Shown here one piece after another: positions 38,401-51,501 of a DNA stretch of 64,000 nt. The notes beneath the pieces are model-generated. The model was not told where the DNA came from. It searched no databases and saw only the letters and a program-made list of their open reading frames with translations. The stretch comes from Cruorifilaria tuberocauda. Its lineage: Eukaryota; Nematoda; Chromadorea; Rhabditida; Onchocercidae. The stretch is from the NCBI GenBank assembly GCA_013365365.1, contig JABVXU010000031.1:1-64000 (forward strand). The letters are read 5' to 3'. Position numbers and translations under genes: made by a program. Within the stretch, counting starts at the first letter, position 1; the number at the start of each line of letters is the position of its first letter.

Positions 38401-38504
38401 CTCGAGCGTCTTACGCTTCCAAGGATGAAATCACCGATAAAATTCCATCAGCACAATCATCAACTCAAAGAACAGCTACCGGTATCCTATGGACTGATTT
38501 TTAG
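32472..38504 (+). CDS. FARP: Possible short FERM-only isoform of the FARP gene
   Basis: The large exon 9 does not need to splice at 38481. Read through, it continues seven more codons after the ACC-G donor (ending ILWTDF) and stops at TAG 38502-38504. An AATAAA follows at 38701-38706. That would give a protein of about 1,287 residues with FERM, FERM-adjacent and the proline-rich linker but no DH or PH domains. The long form uses the donor at 38482 (gtatcc), whose phase fits exon 10 exactly. Both forms are predictions; the poly(A) signal so close to the stop is the main support for the short one. FERM proteins without a DH domain are common, so the form is biologically plausible. Confidence 0.4.
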
Positions 38505-41500
38505 ATTGTTTATCTTTTTGCAACCATCACGGATTTCTCTATCCCTGAGTGAATGAATGTTTGTGTGTTGAATTAGCGGCGTAACTTAATATGCATGAAA
38601 TATTGTAAACTCAGAAAAAAAAAGTACTGTGATGGCAAAACGTCTACAGATAGACTAAATTTTAATTTAAGAAATTTTCATAAAATGAGACATTCAGTAA
38701 AATAAAAGCCTTCAAAAGTTACGCCGCTTTTTTTAATTTTTTTTTTTGCTGACTCAAAATATTTTTTTCTTAGTTTCATTAACGAGCTTTTTCTATGCAT
38801 GTAATTAATCATTTGTATCAGCACGGAATGAACAATGAACAAGTTTAGTCTTTATAAACTTGACAGAATTTTTACTCAAAGTTTATTCATTTATTAAGAA
38901 GGAATAACTCTGGCTAGGAATTTCAAATTTCAAATCTTTAAAAGCAAAAAAGTTTCGAATGAAGTGAAAAGAGTCAAGTGAATGTGAATAATTTTTTGAA
39001 CTATCAGCTTTTAGTTATATTTTCAAAATCATAGTTCTAAAGACTGCAAATGCTCATTGTTGCTTCTTACAATAATAATAATAATAATAATATTTACAGG
39101 AATCTTTTCATAAAGTAATTTTTCCTAAACTTTTTACCAGTAGAAGAGAGGATGAAAATTTTCTCTTCTCTTTGGTTGAATAAAATTTGAAATATTTGTT
39201 GAATAAATGAAAATGAGTAAAAGAATGATAGTTTGTCAACTAATATAATTAATGCTAATATTATTACTGCAATTAGTTTATTGTTAATGTTGTTGTTGTT
39301 GTTGCTGTTGTTGCTGTTGTTGTTGTTGTTGTTATCATTGTTAACGTTGCTATCGCTTCTGCTGTCATCAATTCCCTTGACATAATCTCTGGATAATGGA
39401 AATGATTGACAGCTTGTCGCTTTAGCTTCTTTTTAACTACTTTAAACAGATGATGTACACGTCATTGCTATGATGATGATGATGATGATGATGATGCTGT
39501 TGTCGTTGTTGTTTTGATAATGATTTTTTGATGGGAATCATTAATTGTGATAGCGATCTATTAACTTCTTACTTATTGCAATTACTACCAATGTGTGCTT
39601 TACTTCTGAAATTGCGCAGTTGACATTTGCACTGACCACATTTATAGTGAACCTACATACATTTATAATTTCGACTGAAATTTGATTGATTCCTTTAATA
39701 GGAGAAAATCAATTAGATATATGCGATCGAAACGTCAATTGAAACTTACTTACTTAAAGTTTAGTTTCTTTTTTAAGGTAAAATAGATTTAAGAGTATGC
39801 AGAACGCGAAACCAACTGATGTACATAATCTTTTATGTATAACTTGTATGCAATTAACTTTAACAAATAAAGATCTTTGACAGTTATTGTATTTGTAATT
39901 TTATCGATAATTTTTTTTTGAAATTGCTTAAGACCGCTATTGCTACTGCTCTGCATTGATATATGAGAGTATGAAAATAATTTGAAACAAAAAAAGAAAG
40001 GAATAATAAAGAAGTTACGCGAATTCAAAACAACTTTCATCAATGATGTTCTTTAAATATATTACGGTATCCTATTCTAGTATATGAATGATATATGTTG
40101 TTTTCTTATTATACAAACAAATATTACTTATACTCTCCATTACTCTCCGCTGTAATTTCATATGGTATAGTTAATATCTAAAAATATTTTGGGTAAAATG
40201 TGATTGAAAACTACCAAACAGTTAATATATCTTTTTTTGGTAATGATCCATGATTCTTTAGAAAAAAAGAAATTTTGAAAATAGTATGTGGAAGAACTTC
40301 TGAATAGATGCTCATTTTTCTTCTTGCTATTTGAATTCTCAATCCTTTCTATTTGGGAAAAATAAATGAAAGATGGCATGGAATAGATGACTGAAAGTTC
40401 AAAGTTGAAAAAGGATGCTGGCATAAAAGCTAGCAAGTTTTCGAAGAAATTTAGCTAACTTTAATTCCGATGTTAATATGAATGATTCAACAAGCTTATC
40501 ACAGTTATGCTTACTGTTAATCGATGAAGGATGATTAATGTAAATACAATTTGCAGTTGTTTTCCAATGGAAATATTTGTTCTTATTCTTTTTTCCATTT
40601 TGTGTTTATTTAAATTAATTAGGCATTTAGCTCATTAAATAATTTAACTTAAATAAATTTTAATGACTTCGAAACTGAAATTGGAATTGTTCGAATATAT
40701 CATTATCTTATAGCAGTCTTGTATCGAATAGCAATGATCAGTTGAAATTATCAAATTTTTCTTATCATACCCTTATCATTTCATTCAAGTTCAAGAAAAG
40801 ATTACGTTTTTCGGGTTCAAAAATGAAATTTCAATTGGTGCTTTTGTTTATTCCTCTTTTTTTATGTGTGAATTTTTGATTTTCTTTGATATTTCATGCA
40901 TATTGTTGTGTGTGATACCATTTTATATTGTATTTATCAATCCATGCAGGTCTTTCTTCATATATTCGTGTACTATTTCCTAGTCTTTTTCGCTAATTAT
41001 TATTTTACCTGTTATTAATTAATTGAAAGAAAGCAATTATGTCTCTTTTGTATCGAAATTTGAAGCAAATTCCATTTTAATTGTAAACAAAATCTTTAAA
41101 GGTATACTTCAATAGTATTTTTCATTTTTTTCAAGATGTTTAATTTATTATAATATTCGAAATCATCATACAAAATGATTTTATAAGGTGTTCTGATCAA
41201 GTGTCATTTTTTCCCATTCATTAACCAATCAATGAAACTTTCCATTTCAATTTATTACAATCTTGAAGTATGAAGGAAGGATTGATTGTGTAATAATTAA
41301 ATATCATTCATCATCGGGTCAATTTTTTATAATCATAGGAAACCAGAAAATTAATATTCCTTTGATTTAATTAGTGCTGGATTACTTGATCAAAGATTTT
41401 TTTTTATTTATATGCATAATAATTTCACATATATTTTAGCCAATGTGTATTTTCAGTTAAACTTTCATCATCTCATTCTATTCTTGCCTATTTAATCTTA

Positions 41501-44500
41501 ACAATACGAAAACAATTCAAATATTTCCTTCCCGCATTGTTTTTCTTTTTTCATTTAGAAAATAAAAGTATTACTTAGATAATTGTGGACAATCCATTCT
41601 GTTGTTTACTTTTATTCCAATCATTTATCAATTCTTACTTTTGTAATTAATTCTTTTTCAAATTTGTTTGTACTATTTCTTTTTCCACCTTTTGTATGCA
41701 GTATTTTAGTGGAAGTTAATAAAACCAAATTGCTTCGGTTGAACTTTCATTTTTTTTGCTGCTTATAAAAATTGGGCAAAAAAGGGAACGTTGCATATGA
41801 ATTTTATGAATGGAGTAAAATTCTAATTGAAATTAAATTTTGATAATAAAATTTGATTAACTCTTGATTAACGATTGTATTTGGTTAGTGAAAAGTTTGT
41901 TTTTTTCTTGAGCAATCAGGAATTGTCAAAGAGATTTTTTTTACAAAAGTATGAAAAGTGATTCATTTTACTCGAATGGCATTAATAACATTGCAGTGAA
42001 CTTTAATAAATTTTTTAATTAGTTTTCTTTATTGAAAATTTGATAAAAATAATTTAAATTTGGATTTTTTAAGAGTTTAAAGCTGAGATTAAAACAGAGT
42101 TCAGTTACCGTATTCTATTTTCAAATTTTAGGTCAATTTTAAAAATTGTGGTTGACAACTTCATTTATAGTGATGAGTAAAAAAACGAGTTGCAAAAGTG
42201 TTGTTTCTGAAGTTTCCTTCTTCCAGAAATCTGCGTAGGATCTAAAATAAGCCATACTCGGAAATATTTATGTGAAAAAAGGATAAACAGTAAACTGTTT
42301 TCAGATCATCGTAGTGTTGGTGATTTGAGATCTGAACATTCGCCGATTCGTTTGTCAAAAGTAGCCAGAAGAAGTATCGATTCCGCATTGGTTACTACTC
42401 TTGATAATTCTGTTATCAGCATGACAGAACAAAAACAGTATGGATAAATTTTAATTTGATTTTTCCGATAATTTTAATTAAATTTTCACTTTTATTACGA
42501 TTAATTTGAATTCTAGTCACACTTTGTGCTCTATGGAAGTTAAAAAAGAAATGCAACAAACAGGATAGGATATTGTTAAGTAAAAATTCAGTATGTCCTG
42601 AATCGATGCCAAGAATAATTTAATTTAATAGTATCTGAACCTGTTTCATTCAAATAATTTAAATTTACTGTTAAATTAAATTTCTTTTATTCATCATGTA
42701 TATTGATAGGACAAATGAATCCAGATTAAGTCTGGATTCTAAACGGATGAACACAGCATTGTTATGTGAATCAAGTGATAGTGGTGCGATGACAGTTTCT
42801 GATAGCGATTCAAAGCCTTCTCGAACGGGTAACTTACTTGAAACTATACTTTAAATGATATAAATAGGACAAAAGCAAGGTAAAGAAAGAAATGAAATAT
42901 TCTTGTGCTACAATTCGATGCTTTTATCGAGTTAAAACAATTTTATTAAATTAAGGTATAGATGATAATGATAATTTAGAAATAGCTGTTTGAAGTATCG
43001 GTATTTGAATATATGCTGTTCAAAATTACTTATTTTAGAGTTCACTGAAAATGATCATCCATTTTATCGAACAGTAAGCACTGAAAGTATAATCAATGAA
43101 GAACAATGGTTGTTAAAATCATATTCTAGCCAAGATTTTGAAGATATTTTTACGCCAAAGGTTATATTTTTACGATTTTATTCAATTAATTTACAGTATC
43201 TCAATCTTTTCGTTTGTTTATCAATTATCATGAGTTATTTTATTCATGCCATGGAAATAGGAATATTTTATCAATTTTTAGAATTTAGATTATTTGCAGA
43301 AAATGAATCCGAAATGTTTCGATGTGTTGAAAGATATTGTAATGCTGGAAAGGACAGCTGTGTTCGATTTGAAAATTCTCACAGAGGTTATTTGTTTATT
43401 GGTATCTGCTACTTTAAAATTAGGCATAAGTGAATTTGCTTAAAGTTCATGAATGTGAGCTTTTTATTGATTTATTAAGTCAAATCGTAAATCAAACCAT
43501 GATTGATTATGAATCGTAATTGATTGAAATTGAAATGATCAAAACGAATGTTAATTATTCCATACATATATATGTATATATATATTTCACTAGATGAGCA
43601 TTCAGGTAAAGTATTGAGGAAGTGGAAATTTTCATTTATTCATTACTTTCTAAATCAGTGCTTTTACTTTTCATGCAGGTTAGGATAAAAGGTTAGAAAT
43701 AAAATAACTGGTAAAATTCTGTTTTTTAGGATTTTTATCAACTGATACCGGGAAAAGTATTATCGTGCGGAAGAGCATTGATAGATTTATTTGTTAATCT
43801 GAAATCTCTTCAACGATTCCATGATGATCATCTCAGTACGTTAGAAATTGTCGTTAAAAATTGGTATATTTTTTCATTTCTCGTTTTGTCGGGTGCATGA
43901 TTGTCAACAGAGAAGATAAATTGCGAATTTAGAATTGTTGAAAACTTCATGACTCGAACTGAAAGAATTTATCCAGTAGTTTGAATTTTTTCAAAAGAAA
44001 GAAAAGAAATTCTATAGCTTGCTAATGTCTTAGAAATGTTATCAGGGCTGATTGCTTGATAAGTGATAATAAGGAACGACCGCGAGTCGGTGATCTTCTC
44101 CTGTGTTCAGTGCATAACGCTTTAAAATATTATCAGTTAGTTTTTTCTTCTCAATCTTAAATGTATGAATTTTTGAATTATAAGAGAAATATTAAAATAT
44201 CTTCATTAGGCATATTGGTAATTAAACAGCCTCAAGGCGCATTTATAATGTTAATGAAATTATCTGCACAGTGATAGTGCTTTTGTTTTTATTCATCTTT
44301 AAGTGATATTAGTGATTACTTTCCTGATTGTAATATCACAATTGTTGTCGCTTTAGTCTGACGCACTTTTTCCATTCCAACCATCTTACTTGCTTTCACC
44401 TAACTTTCTTATACTGTTCACTTTTTTATTATCAGTAGTAAATATTCTTCTAAAGTGATATCAATGAAGTTATTCCTATAATTCGTATATGATAATCTTT

Positions 44501-47500
44501 GAATTTTGTTCAAAATTTTTAAATTTGAATTGCGAATTTATCAAATTTTTAATTAAAAAAATTTCTTAAGTTTAAAAAAAAGCAGAAAAGAAAAAAGAAA
44601 TTTCTCAATATTTAAAAGATTAAATACTTCTTTGTAATTTTTATTGCTCGATAAGACTAAAATAAAATCAAAAATCTCTCTTATTTTTGATAATTTAAAT
44701 ACCGCTCAACTTGAATGAGAAATGAATTAACTAATAGATTGATAGTGTTTTGTAATCGATAATCAATCATATTTTCATTTACAGGAAATTTGTACAAAAT
44801 TCTCCAATTTATTTGGCAGCTATTGATGAATTAACTCGTATCAATAGTGCTTTTGCCGATTCTCTCAACAAATTGCAAATGAGAATTTCCTATAGTTGCA
44901 GTATTAATTTTTTGATGCTAAAAGTGATACATCGAATGGTTGTATGGCAAAGTGTAAGGATTCTAAGTAAATTTTGCATGTTTACCTATGTTTAAGTAAA
45001 ATCATGTGAACTCATATCATTTTCAGTTCAACATAATTAAAAGTTAAAGTCAACGTTTCATAATAAATTCTAACGGTTAGAGTTTAGTTACTTGGAAGAA
45101 TGGTTGCCGCACTTTTGGAAGAGAGTAATGAAGCTAAAATAGCATCACAGCTAAGTAGCTGTCGAATTGCCGTAGAAAAGGTTAATTAAATTCAATTTTA
45201 CCAATTAATAATACTGTTTAATTATTGATTTCACTATACTTTCCGCATTACGTAATTCTATATGAAGAAATGCTACTGTTAGATGGATTATATCAGTTCC
45301 ATTTTTTAATTCTTAAATATCCTTTTATTTTCATCAAATGCTTATTTAGGTTGCATCATTTAACGCTGGGAAAAAATCTACACTGGAAGGATTGGTTCAT
45401 TTTACAAAATTTGTTGAACTTGGAAACGATTTGAATATTGTTGATGGACTAACCGATCCAAATCGAGTAATCTTCATTTTTTTTTACGTGAATCTCGAAT
45501 GCTATTTCATGTATTACTTGAAATTACAATACCTTTTACTTTTTAATAATTTTCATGCAGGAAATCTTTAAGTTAATTTTTTTTAGCATCGTAATTGATG
45601 CGAAATAAACTATTATTTTGTAATTTGCAATGTAATTTTGTAATCATTCAAAATTTAAACAAATATTGTTTGATTAAATGTTAGCAAGGATCTCTTTTTA
45701 GTAGTGTTTTGATGAATACCTTTACTGTATCAGTAATGTCATCAAACTAGCAAAGTATTTTATTTATTCAATATTTGTTGTGCCAGAAAACGTTATGACT
45801 GTAGTGATTTCAACAGGATCCGGCAGTTATGTTGACAGTAAAATGTGATCTATTATCAACTTTTTCATCATCAATCATATTCTATAATAGGTAAATTTGT
45901 TTTTCAGAGATTTATACGTCAAGGTTGGTTACGTAAATGGACAAAACGTGGTTTTATACCGCACGCTGTGATACTTTTCAATGATGCGTTATTGTTTGCT
46001 TACCGATCACAAACAGATGGCTTTATAAGAAATGCTTTTCTTCCTTTACGAACTATGACAGTATAACTTTGTGTTGTTTACCCTTGTGAATAAATAATTT
46101 CATGAATTTACTTCGATAGACAGTATCAATTCCATTATAATTTATTTGGCCAGGATGGAAATTTTACAGGTGGAAGAAGGTGATACATTGCATGTCGTCA
46201 TAGATCCAACAGTTTGTCTTACTATACAAGCGGTTAGCCGTACATTTTTGCTTTCTGGTGATTGTACGAGAATTCGAGATCTTTGGCTTGAAGAATTAAC
46301 GAATGCTATTCGAAATGCTAAACAATCTAAAATCGAAGATTTACCTCAAACTGAAACTTTTGGTTAGTTTAAGTCTTTGCTTAATTTGGTAAAAAGTATA
46401 AAAGTAAGTATTAGAATATTGGGACAATTTAAAATTATTAGCACGCCAAAGTGATTAAATGATTAATTTTTCTTAAGAAAAAAGATTGATAGCAATCATC
46501 TTGCGGTGATAAGAATTTCAGAAATCACACTCCTTTTCATACTTTTTGGTATTTATTTTAAATTATTTGCAGTTAAATTTGATTTCGAATTTTACCATAC
46601 TACCAAGTAGTATTGGACATTTTATTTAAACTTGAACAATTTCATGAAATTATATTGGTCATACTGAGCACTTATAAATTTCATTGAGAAATTGCATGAG
46701 AATTATGAAAATTTTTAGTGTTGTTTTATTTTTTAAAAACCTTTTCAATTCTTTTCAGCTAAATTTTCATGCAAAAAATTTATTCGAGAATTTATTCATT
46801 TTATTAAATTATTGTCCTTCAATTTAACTTTTTTTTTCTTGAAATGCTTTAAGGTTTGAAGAAATACTTTACTCTCAATATAATGTGAGAATTTAACTCT
46901 TTTATATGACTACTTGTTTTATTTTTGCAGTAATTACGGAAGGAAGCTTAAACGATAAATTAACTCATAGTAATAATATGTGGGATCCGTATGAATCAAC
47001 CAATCAACTTGGTTTGTTATTATTTTACTTTCAGAATCTGATATGTATTTTAAATTCTCTATCTAAAATATCTCACAAAGAGTGCCTCAAATTTTCAGTA
47101 TTAGTTGACATATAAATTTAGTAAATCAAAATTTTCTAAAAATTATAAAATTTTGATAAAGTTTATCTATTTTTACAAAAAATCAATTGCACTAATCAAA
47201 GTAATTTGTTTCAGATGTTAAAGCTGCTGCAACAGTGCCATATAGTACACTTGATGTATGTTGGTATCGTCATGCCACTTTAGGAATTCATGCAATTATT
47301 ACGGTAAATTAGCATACTATTTTAATTGATATTTTAAAAGTTTAAAGATTCCGGAGGACGTTTAGAAAATGACAGAGAAGATTTGTTATTTCTATTTTTC
47401 ACTTTTTTTAAAGAATTTAACTTACATCTTAATTACTACTTTTTTAGGCTCCGGCCAATCAGATGTCTGGATACCTATTCCGTAAATTCCGCAATTCTAC

Positions 47501-48363
47501 TGGATGGCAAAAATTTTGGGTTGTACATGCAAATTTTGCGCTTACATTCTTTAGATCCCATCAGGTAATGTTGTATTATCAACTATGAGTAGAATTCCAT
47601 ATGTTTTATATTATCAAGCATTTAATGGACTCACAATAAATGCTTGTTAAAGGAATATCTTTCCAAGAAATGATTTTACAAAGTATATTTGACAAGTAAA
47701 CGAAATTTCATTCAATCAATCAACGAATGAATGATTAAAATAAATCGTTAACTTGTATTAACTGATGTAAATTTTAGGATAGAGAACCGGTAGTGATATT
47801 GCCGATTATTAATTATCACATATCGTTGCCATTACTTAGTGATAAAATTGATTGTGATAACGTTTTCAAAGTTTCATATAATACAAGTTGTTATTTCTTT
47901 CGAACTGATAGCTTGTATGCCTTTTCAAAGTAAGTTTATCAATAGATATCTATCGTTATCAGAATTTAATTTTTTTGCCTTGCAGTTCGAGCTATGTCGT
48001 TACTTTGAATCCACCATAACTTTCATTTGAACATTAGAATTATATGTTAATGAATTTCTGATTTTTTACCTTCTGTTAAATGCCATATGTATATTAAATT
48101 AGCAATTCTGAAATTTCGCTATAGAATTTTAAATTGAAATAAGATTCGATATATCTTTCGAGATAAATCACTGATAGAGATATGTTAAATGGTTCTTAAG
48201 AAATCAAGAATTCTGATACTTGCAATTTTGGAAGAATTTCAAGTTAGAAAAAATAATGAATTATAAATTAAATCATTTAATTTCCAGATGGTATGAATGC
48301 ATACATGAATCGACTATCAACAGTAGTCCTCTCGATCTCATTGCAGGTCTTCCATCCAAATAG
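32472..48363 (+). CDS. FARP: FARP1/2-type FERM-RhoGEF-PH-PH protein, long form, 1,921 aa
   Basis: Membrane-cytoskeleton adaptor and putative Rho-family GEF. Exons: 32472-32642, 32899-33003, 33172-33296, 33719-33940, 34318-34405, 34652-34807, 35188-35351, 35584-35658, 35747-38481, 42305-42437, 42710-42828, 43039-43160, 43300-43386, 43730-43863, 44046-44135, 44785-44953, 45088-45180, 45350-45466, 45908-46060, 46170-46362, 46931-47011, 47215-47303, 47448-47564, 47778-47929, 48288-48363. They total 5,766 nt with every phase closing. Residues about 36-344 are FERM (F3 ending LFESRNECKNFWKKCVEHH), about 345-395 FERM-adjacent (FRYQGRTQKQLIDYIREHRK), then a long disordered linker in one 2.7 kb exon with nine prolines near residue 1204. 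DH lies at about 1406-1600 (MLERTAVFDLKILTE), PH1 at 1636-1750 (FIRQGWLRKWTKRGFIPHA), PH2 at 1778-1921 (MSGYLFRKFRNSTGWQKFWV). ATG 32505 is an alternative start just after ATTACAG. The C. elegans counterpart is probably frm-3 (recall, unchecked). AATAAA lies at 48486. Confidence 0.92.
38701..38706 (+). promoter_or_regulatory. Candidate poly(A) signal AATAAA for short FARP transcript
   Basis: AATAAA lies 197 bases after the TAG of the short reading frame, at the start of the 3.8 kb intron 9. AT-rich DNA yields chance AATAAA often, so this is support only in combination with the in-frame stop. Confidence 0.35.
39289..39495. repeat. Trinucleotide microsatellite cluster in FARP intron 9
   Basis: A TTG-rich run with GCTG interruptions (39289-39334) and a pure ATG run (39470-39495), 136 bases apart. 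Confidence 0.8.
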
Positions 48364-49085
48364 CACTGCAATCATCCGTAACCTATTTGTAACCTTACAT
48401 CAAGCTTCGTCTTATTTTCTCAGAAAACGTCTAGCATTCATATTAGCTGGCTGACGAATGATCAATCAGAAACTCACTACCAGACAATAAAATACAATTC
48501 CACTGCCGTACATATGATATTTTTTGTCTTTCTATAATTATATATACATGCAACAGATAATTAGCATGTGTCTCCTACTCTTATTGTTTGCTCATCATCT
48601 ACTGACCATTTATTTGAATAAAATATTAGTTTACTTATTTCTTGTTTACACATTTTCCAATTACTTATGCATAATAAGCTTTATCTCCTCTGTTTCTTTT
48701 CTGAAATTTAATTTGACGTATGGTTGTTTCTATGCAAATCATGCAGTAAAAATCAATTTCAATTTTGTTCAGTCAAAAATTATCAATTTATAGAAAAAAA
48801 TTCCTCTACCATAAACGATTTATTTTGGCTTTATAGCAAGAGCAATTTGAAGAAAACTAATAATATACAATGAGGAAGTAAGTACTTAGTACTAGCATAC
48901 GATATATTGTATGCATTGCCATGTGCTAACCGAAATAAAAAGGGCACAATTTATTAATTGAAATTAAATTGCATATGACGATGCATAATGTTACTTCTTT
49001 GGTATATGAATCGTAGGAAGCTATTTATTTGGGATATATTACTGAAACATTTTGTTACAAATGAGATCCAAAATGCATAGATATA
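48364..49085. other. Convergent intergenic region between FARP and PIG-X
   Basis: The plus-strand FARP gene and minus-strand PIG-X gene run towards each other, so this 0.7 kb should contain both 3' UTRs. Open frames of 60-90 codons here are rich in Leu, Tyr and Phe from AT-rich sequence and have no coding support. Confidence 0.6.
48486..48491 (+). promoter_or_regulatory. Candidate poly(A) signal for the FARP long transcript
   Basis: AATAAA about 120 bases downstream of the TAG at 48361-48363, the usual distance for a nematode 3' UTR. Confidence 0.5.
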
Positions 49086-50699
49086 TTAGTTGACTTTTAC
49101 TTTTACGATATTTTTCATTGTAGCAATAACTATCGTTATAGCACAGCAAATAACAACAAGAACAGTAATAAATAAAACGAGTTCTAGTAAAATCACATTT
49201 CCAGTTGGTATTGAGAATTGTATTTCGTTGTACTTCAACAACGGTATCATCAGCCATTCGCAACGCGATTCGTTTGAACAATCACAAGATGTCTGCAAGA
49301 AATAAAAAAAAAAATTTGTTAAAAACTATTTTAAATTTAGTCTTATAAAGATTTTCACTGCTATTAATATTAGCATTATAAATTTATAAAGAGGAGAAGA
49401 AGGAAGGCAAATAATATGAAAAATATGACCAATTTAACTAGAAAATTTTGATACATCATTATTAGCATTCATACTTTCATTAAATACTTCTTGCAATGGC
49501 CAGTCAGGAAAGTCGAATTTTCAAAACATCTCAAAAGCAGCTGTGGAGCCGGTATTGTGACTGTAGCATCTGAACTTAAGATTTATTTAAGGATATTTCA
49601 AAAACTTATTTTATCTTCTCTCCTTATTAATTGACTTGCTTTCTTCCATGATGACTTATCAGAATATCGATAAGTAAAATTAAATAGACTAATAATTGGC
49701 AAAAGATAAAATGTAAAGTCTAAAAGATAAAATTCTGTGTGAAATAGATATGAAATACATAATATTTTACATCACTAATTATTAACAAACTATTTTAATG
49801 ATCCAAAAGACAAGATAAAACCTTTTCCTGTAGCAGCGTGATATCGCAAATGTAATGGTAGCTCGAAGCGCTCATTATATACGAAAATTTTCCTTAACCC
49901 TCGTTTTGAACATATATAAAGAGGTGTATCTTCTGATTTTTCTCTTGAAGCTTCAACGTTAAATGATGCCTCTGCATATGCATGAGTTGGATATTCTTCC
50001 ATACTACAAAATTGTTTCTGGACAAAATATTTTTCTTTTTCACTTGCGTATGGAAAATGAAAATGTAAAAGTTTTTTTCCCGTTTTACAAATCAAAAACA
50101 ATAGAACGTGGCAAAATTGTCTGTAGAATTCTATTCTTGTTCAATGTGATTTGTGCGGTATAACGGTACTTTAAGCTTTAAGCTCAGAAGATACGAGGTT
50201 GATGCATGAGACTATATTTACAAGCTAGCTCTGTACTGACAAAGTAACAGATCTGAAGTTTAGCATAATAAGTTTACATGACATTAACAATGCCTCCTTC
50301 AAAAAATCCATCATATATATCTTTCTCACTGCTTATACCTGTCAAGATCGACATATGCACCTGCAGGAATCGTAAACTTATAGGCAATTAAGCAATCCAC
50401 AAATCGATTTGAACTCCCGATGCTTACATTCAGTTTGAGATGCCGATGCAGACCACTACCACTCCCATGAAATCAGAATCTTAAGTTGAAGAGATGCTCA
50501 GCAAACAAAAAATTAAAACTAGGATTTTAATTGAACTAAGCACTCTTGCCAAACAAGGATTTTGATTTTAAAAACAAATTTAAAGATTGTAACAAACCTT
50601 CATATCAGCTTTACGTATCGTTATGGCATCGACCCAATCGCAACGCTGACAATAAATTAAGCCAAATACAGCGAAAAAAAGAAAAATATGAATAATCAT
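49086..50699 (-). CDS. PIGX: PIG-X, subunit of GPI mannosyltransferase I
   Basis: PIG-X stabilises PIG-M, the ER enzyme that adds the first mannose to the GPI anchor precursor. Five exons, minus strand: 50598-50699, 50339-50466, 49822-50042, 49475-49569, 49086-49292, joining to 250 aa (human 258). Residues 1-18 are a signal peptide (IIHIFLFFAVFGLIYC). Then GLHRHLKLNV corresponds to the GFHR block, FTIPAGAYVDLD to the human IPAG.YVD block, FELPLHLRYH to FLPVH.RYH, ATVTIPAPQLLLRCF to the VVNNPDLL region, and SRCEWLMIPLLKYNEIQFSI to the CQWNKMKYK region. The C-terminus is one membrane helix (LVLFITVLVVICCAITIVIA) with a short basic tail. Oddity: the acceptor of exon 2 reads TTTCAT, not TTTCAG (see findings); no other AG restores the frame. 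Family assignment rests on aligned blocks recalled from the human protein. Confidence 0.85.
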
Positions 50700-51501
50700 G
50701 CCACTTCAGAAATTTCCTCCATCAAGTTACAAAGTTTAATAACCTCGAAATTCTAAAATATTCTGGAAATATTCTTACAATAATCTTGCTAGGAATTTTG
50801 ATAATGCACCTTTGGTTTTCTCGATAATGAGTAAACTATTGCAAATAGATTTCAAGGATTTCAAGGACAAGCCTCTGAGATTTGCAATGAAACACAAAGA
50901 GACTCATCGAAATGAAGTTCACATCTTTTACTTCTATTTCCTTTAATATCAATGGATGTACTAATTATTGAAGTTAGATAAAATACTATGACAGAATTAA
51001 TAAGCCTCAAAAAAATAAAAATGAAATTTTATATCATAAAAATAAAACTTATTTCTTTCACACACATTCGTACACAACGTAATATTAAATTGTGAATTTC
51101 AAAAAATCTGTATTTCTTCTCCTGTAAACTTAATATGGACAGAACAGATATGAAGTGCAATCAGAAAACTTTCAATTGTTGTAGAATTGTGACAATTTCG
51201 CAAAAATAGAGTAAACAACGAATATGAATTTGCAAAACGACTATCAATACTTATGTATATTCGTTTATTGTTAGGCTATATGAATGTAATGTGAATATAA
51301 TAAAATAAAATATTGTTTTTTAATCAACAAGAAGAAATATATCTTTTTGATTAGTTAGTTTTTTGGTTAGTTAAAACCTGAAGTATATACCTCCCATATC
51401 TCGACACAGATATAATGAGAGGAAAAGAAAGACAAAGAATAAATTACTAAAAAAGAGGTAATAAATACATATAACGAAGCACCGGGTAACGATATATACA
51501 T

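Larger units (their letters stand above)
38482..42304 (+). other. FARP intron 9, 3.8 kb, with microsatellites
   Basis: Separates the FERM/linker half from the DH-PH half. It holds a (TTG)n-like tract at 39289-39334 interrupted by GCTG, an (ATG)n tract at 39470-39495 and a short (AAT)n near 39071. No further exon with good splice sites and coding character was seen; the short open frames here are not supported. Confidence 0.7.

Noticed and set aside
42990..43433. 147-codon continuous frame
   Set aside because: Runs through a FARP exon (43039-43160) and into the intron; the next real exon (43300-43386) is in another frame.
48524..48793. 89-codon hydrophobic frame downstream of FARP
   Set aside because: Lies in the expected 3' UTR/intergenic space and is dominated by Leu, Phe and Tyr codons from T-rich sequence.
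49039..49281. 80-codon frame overlapping the last PIG-X exon
   Set aside because: A shifted frame over the conserved PIG-X membrane helix; the other frame carries the family motifs.
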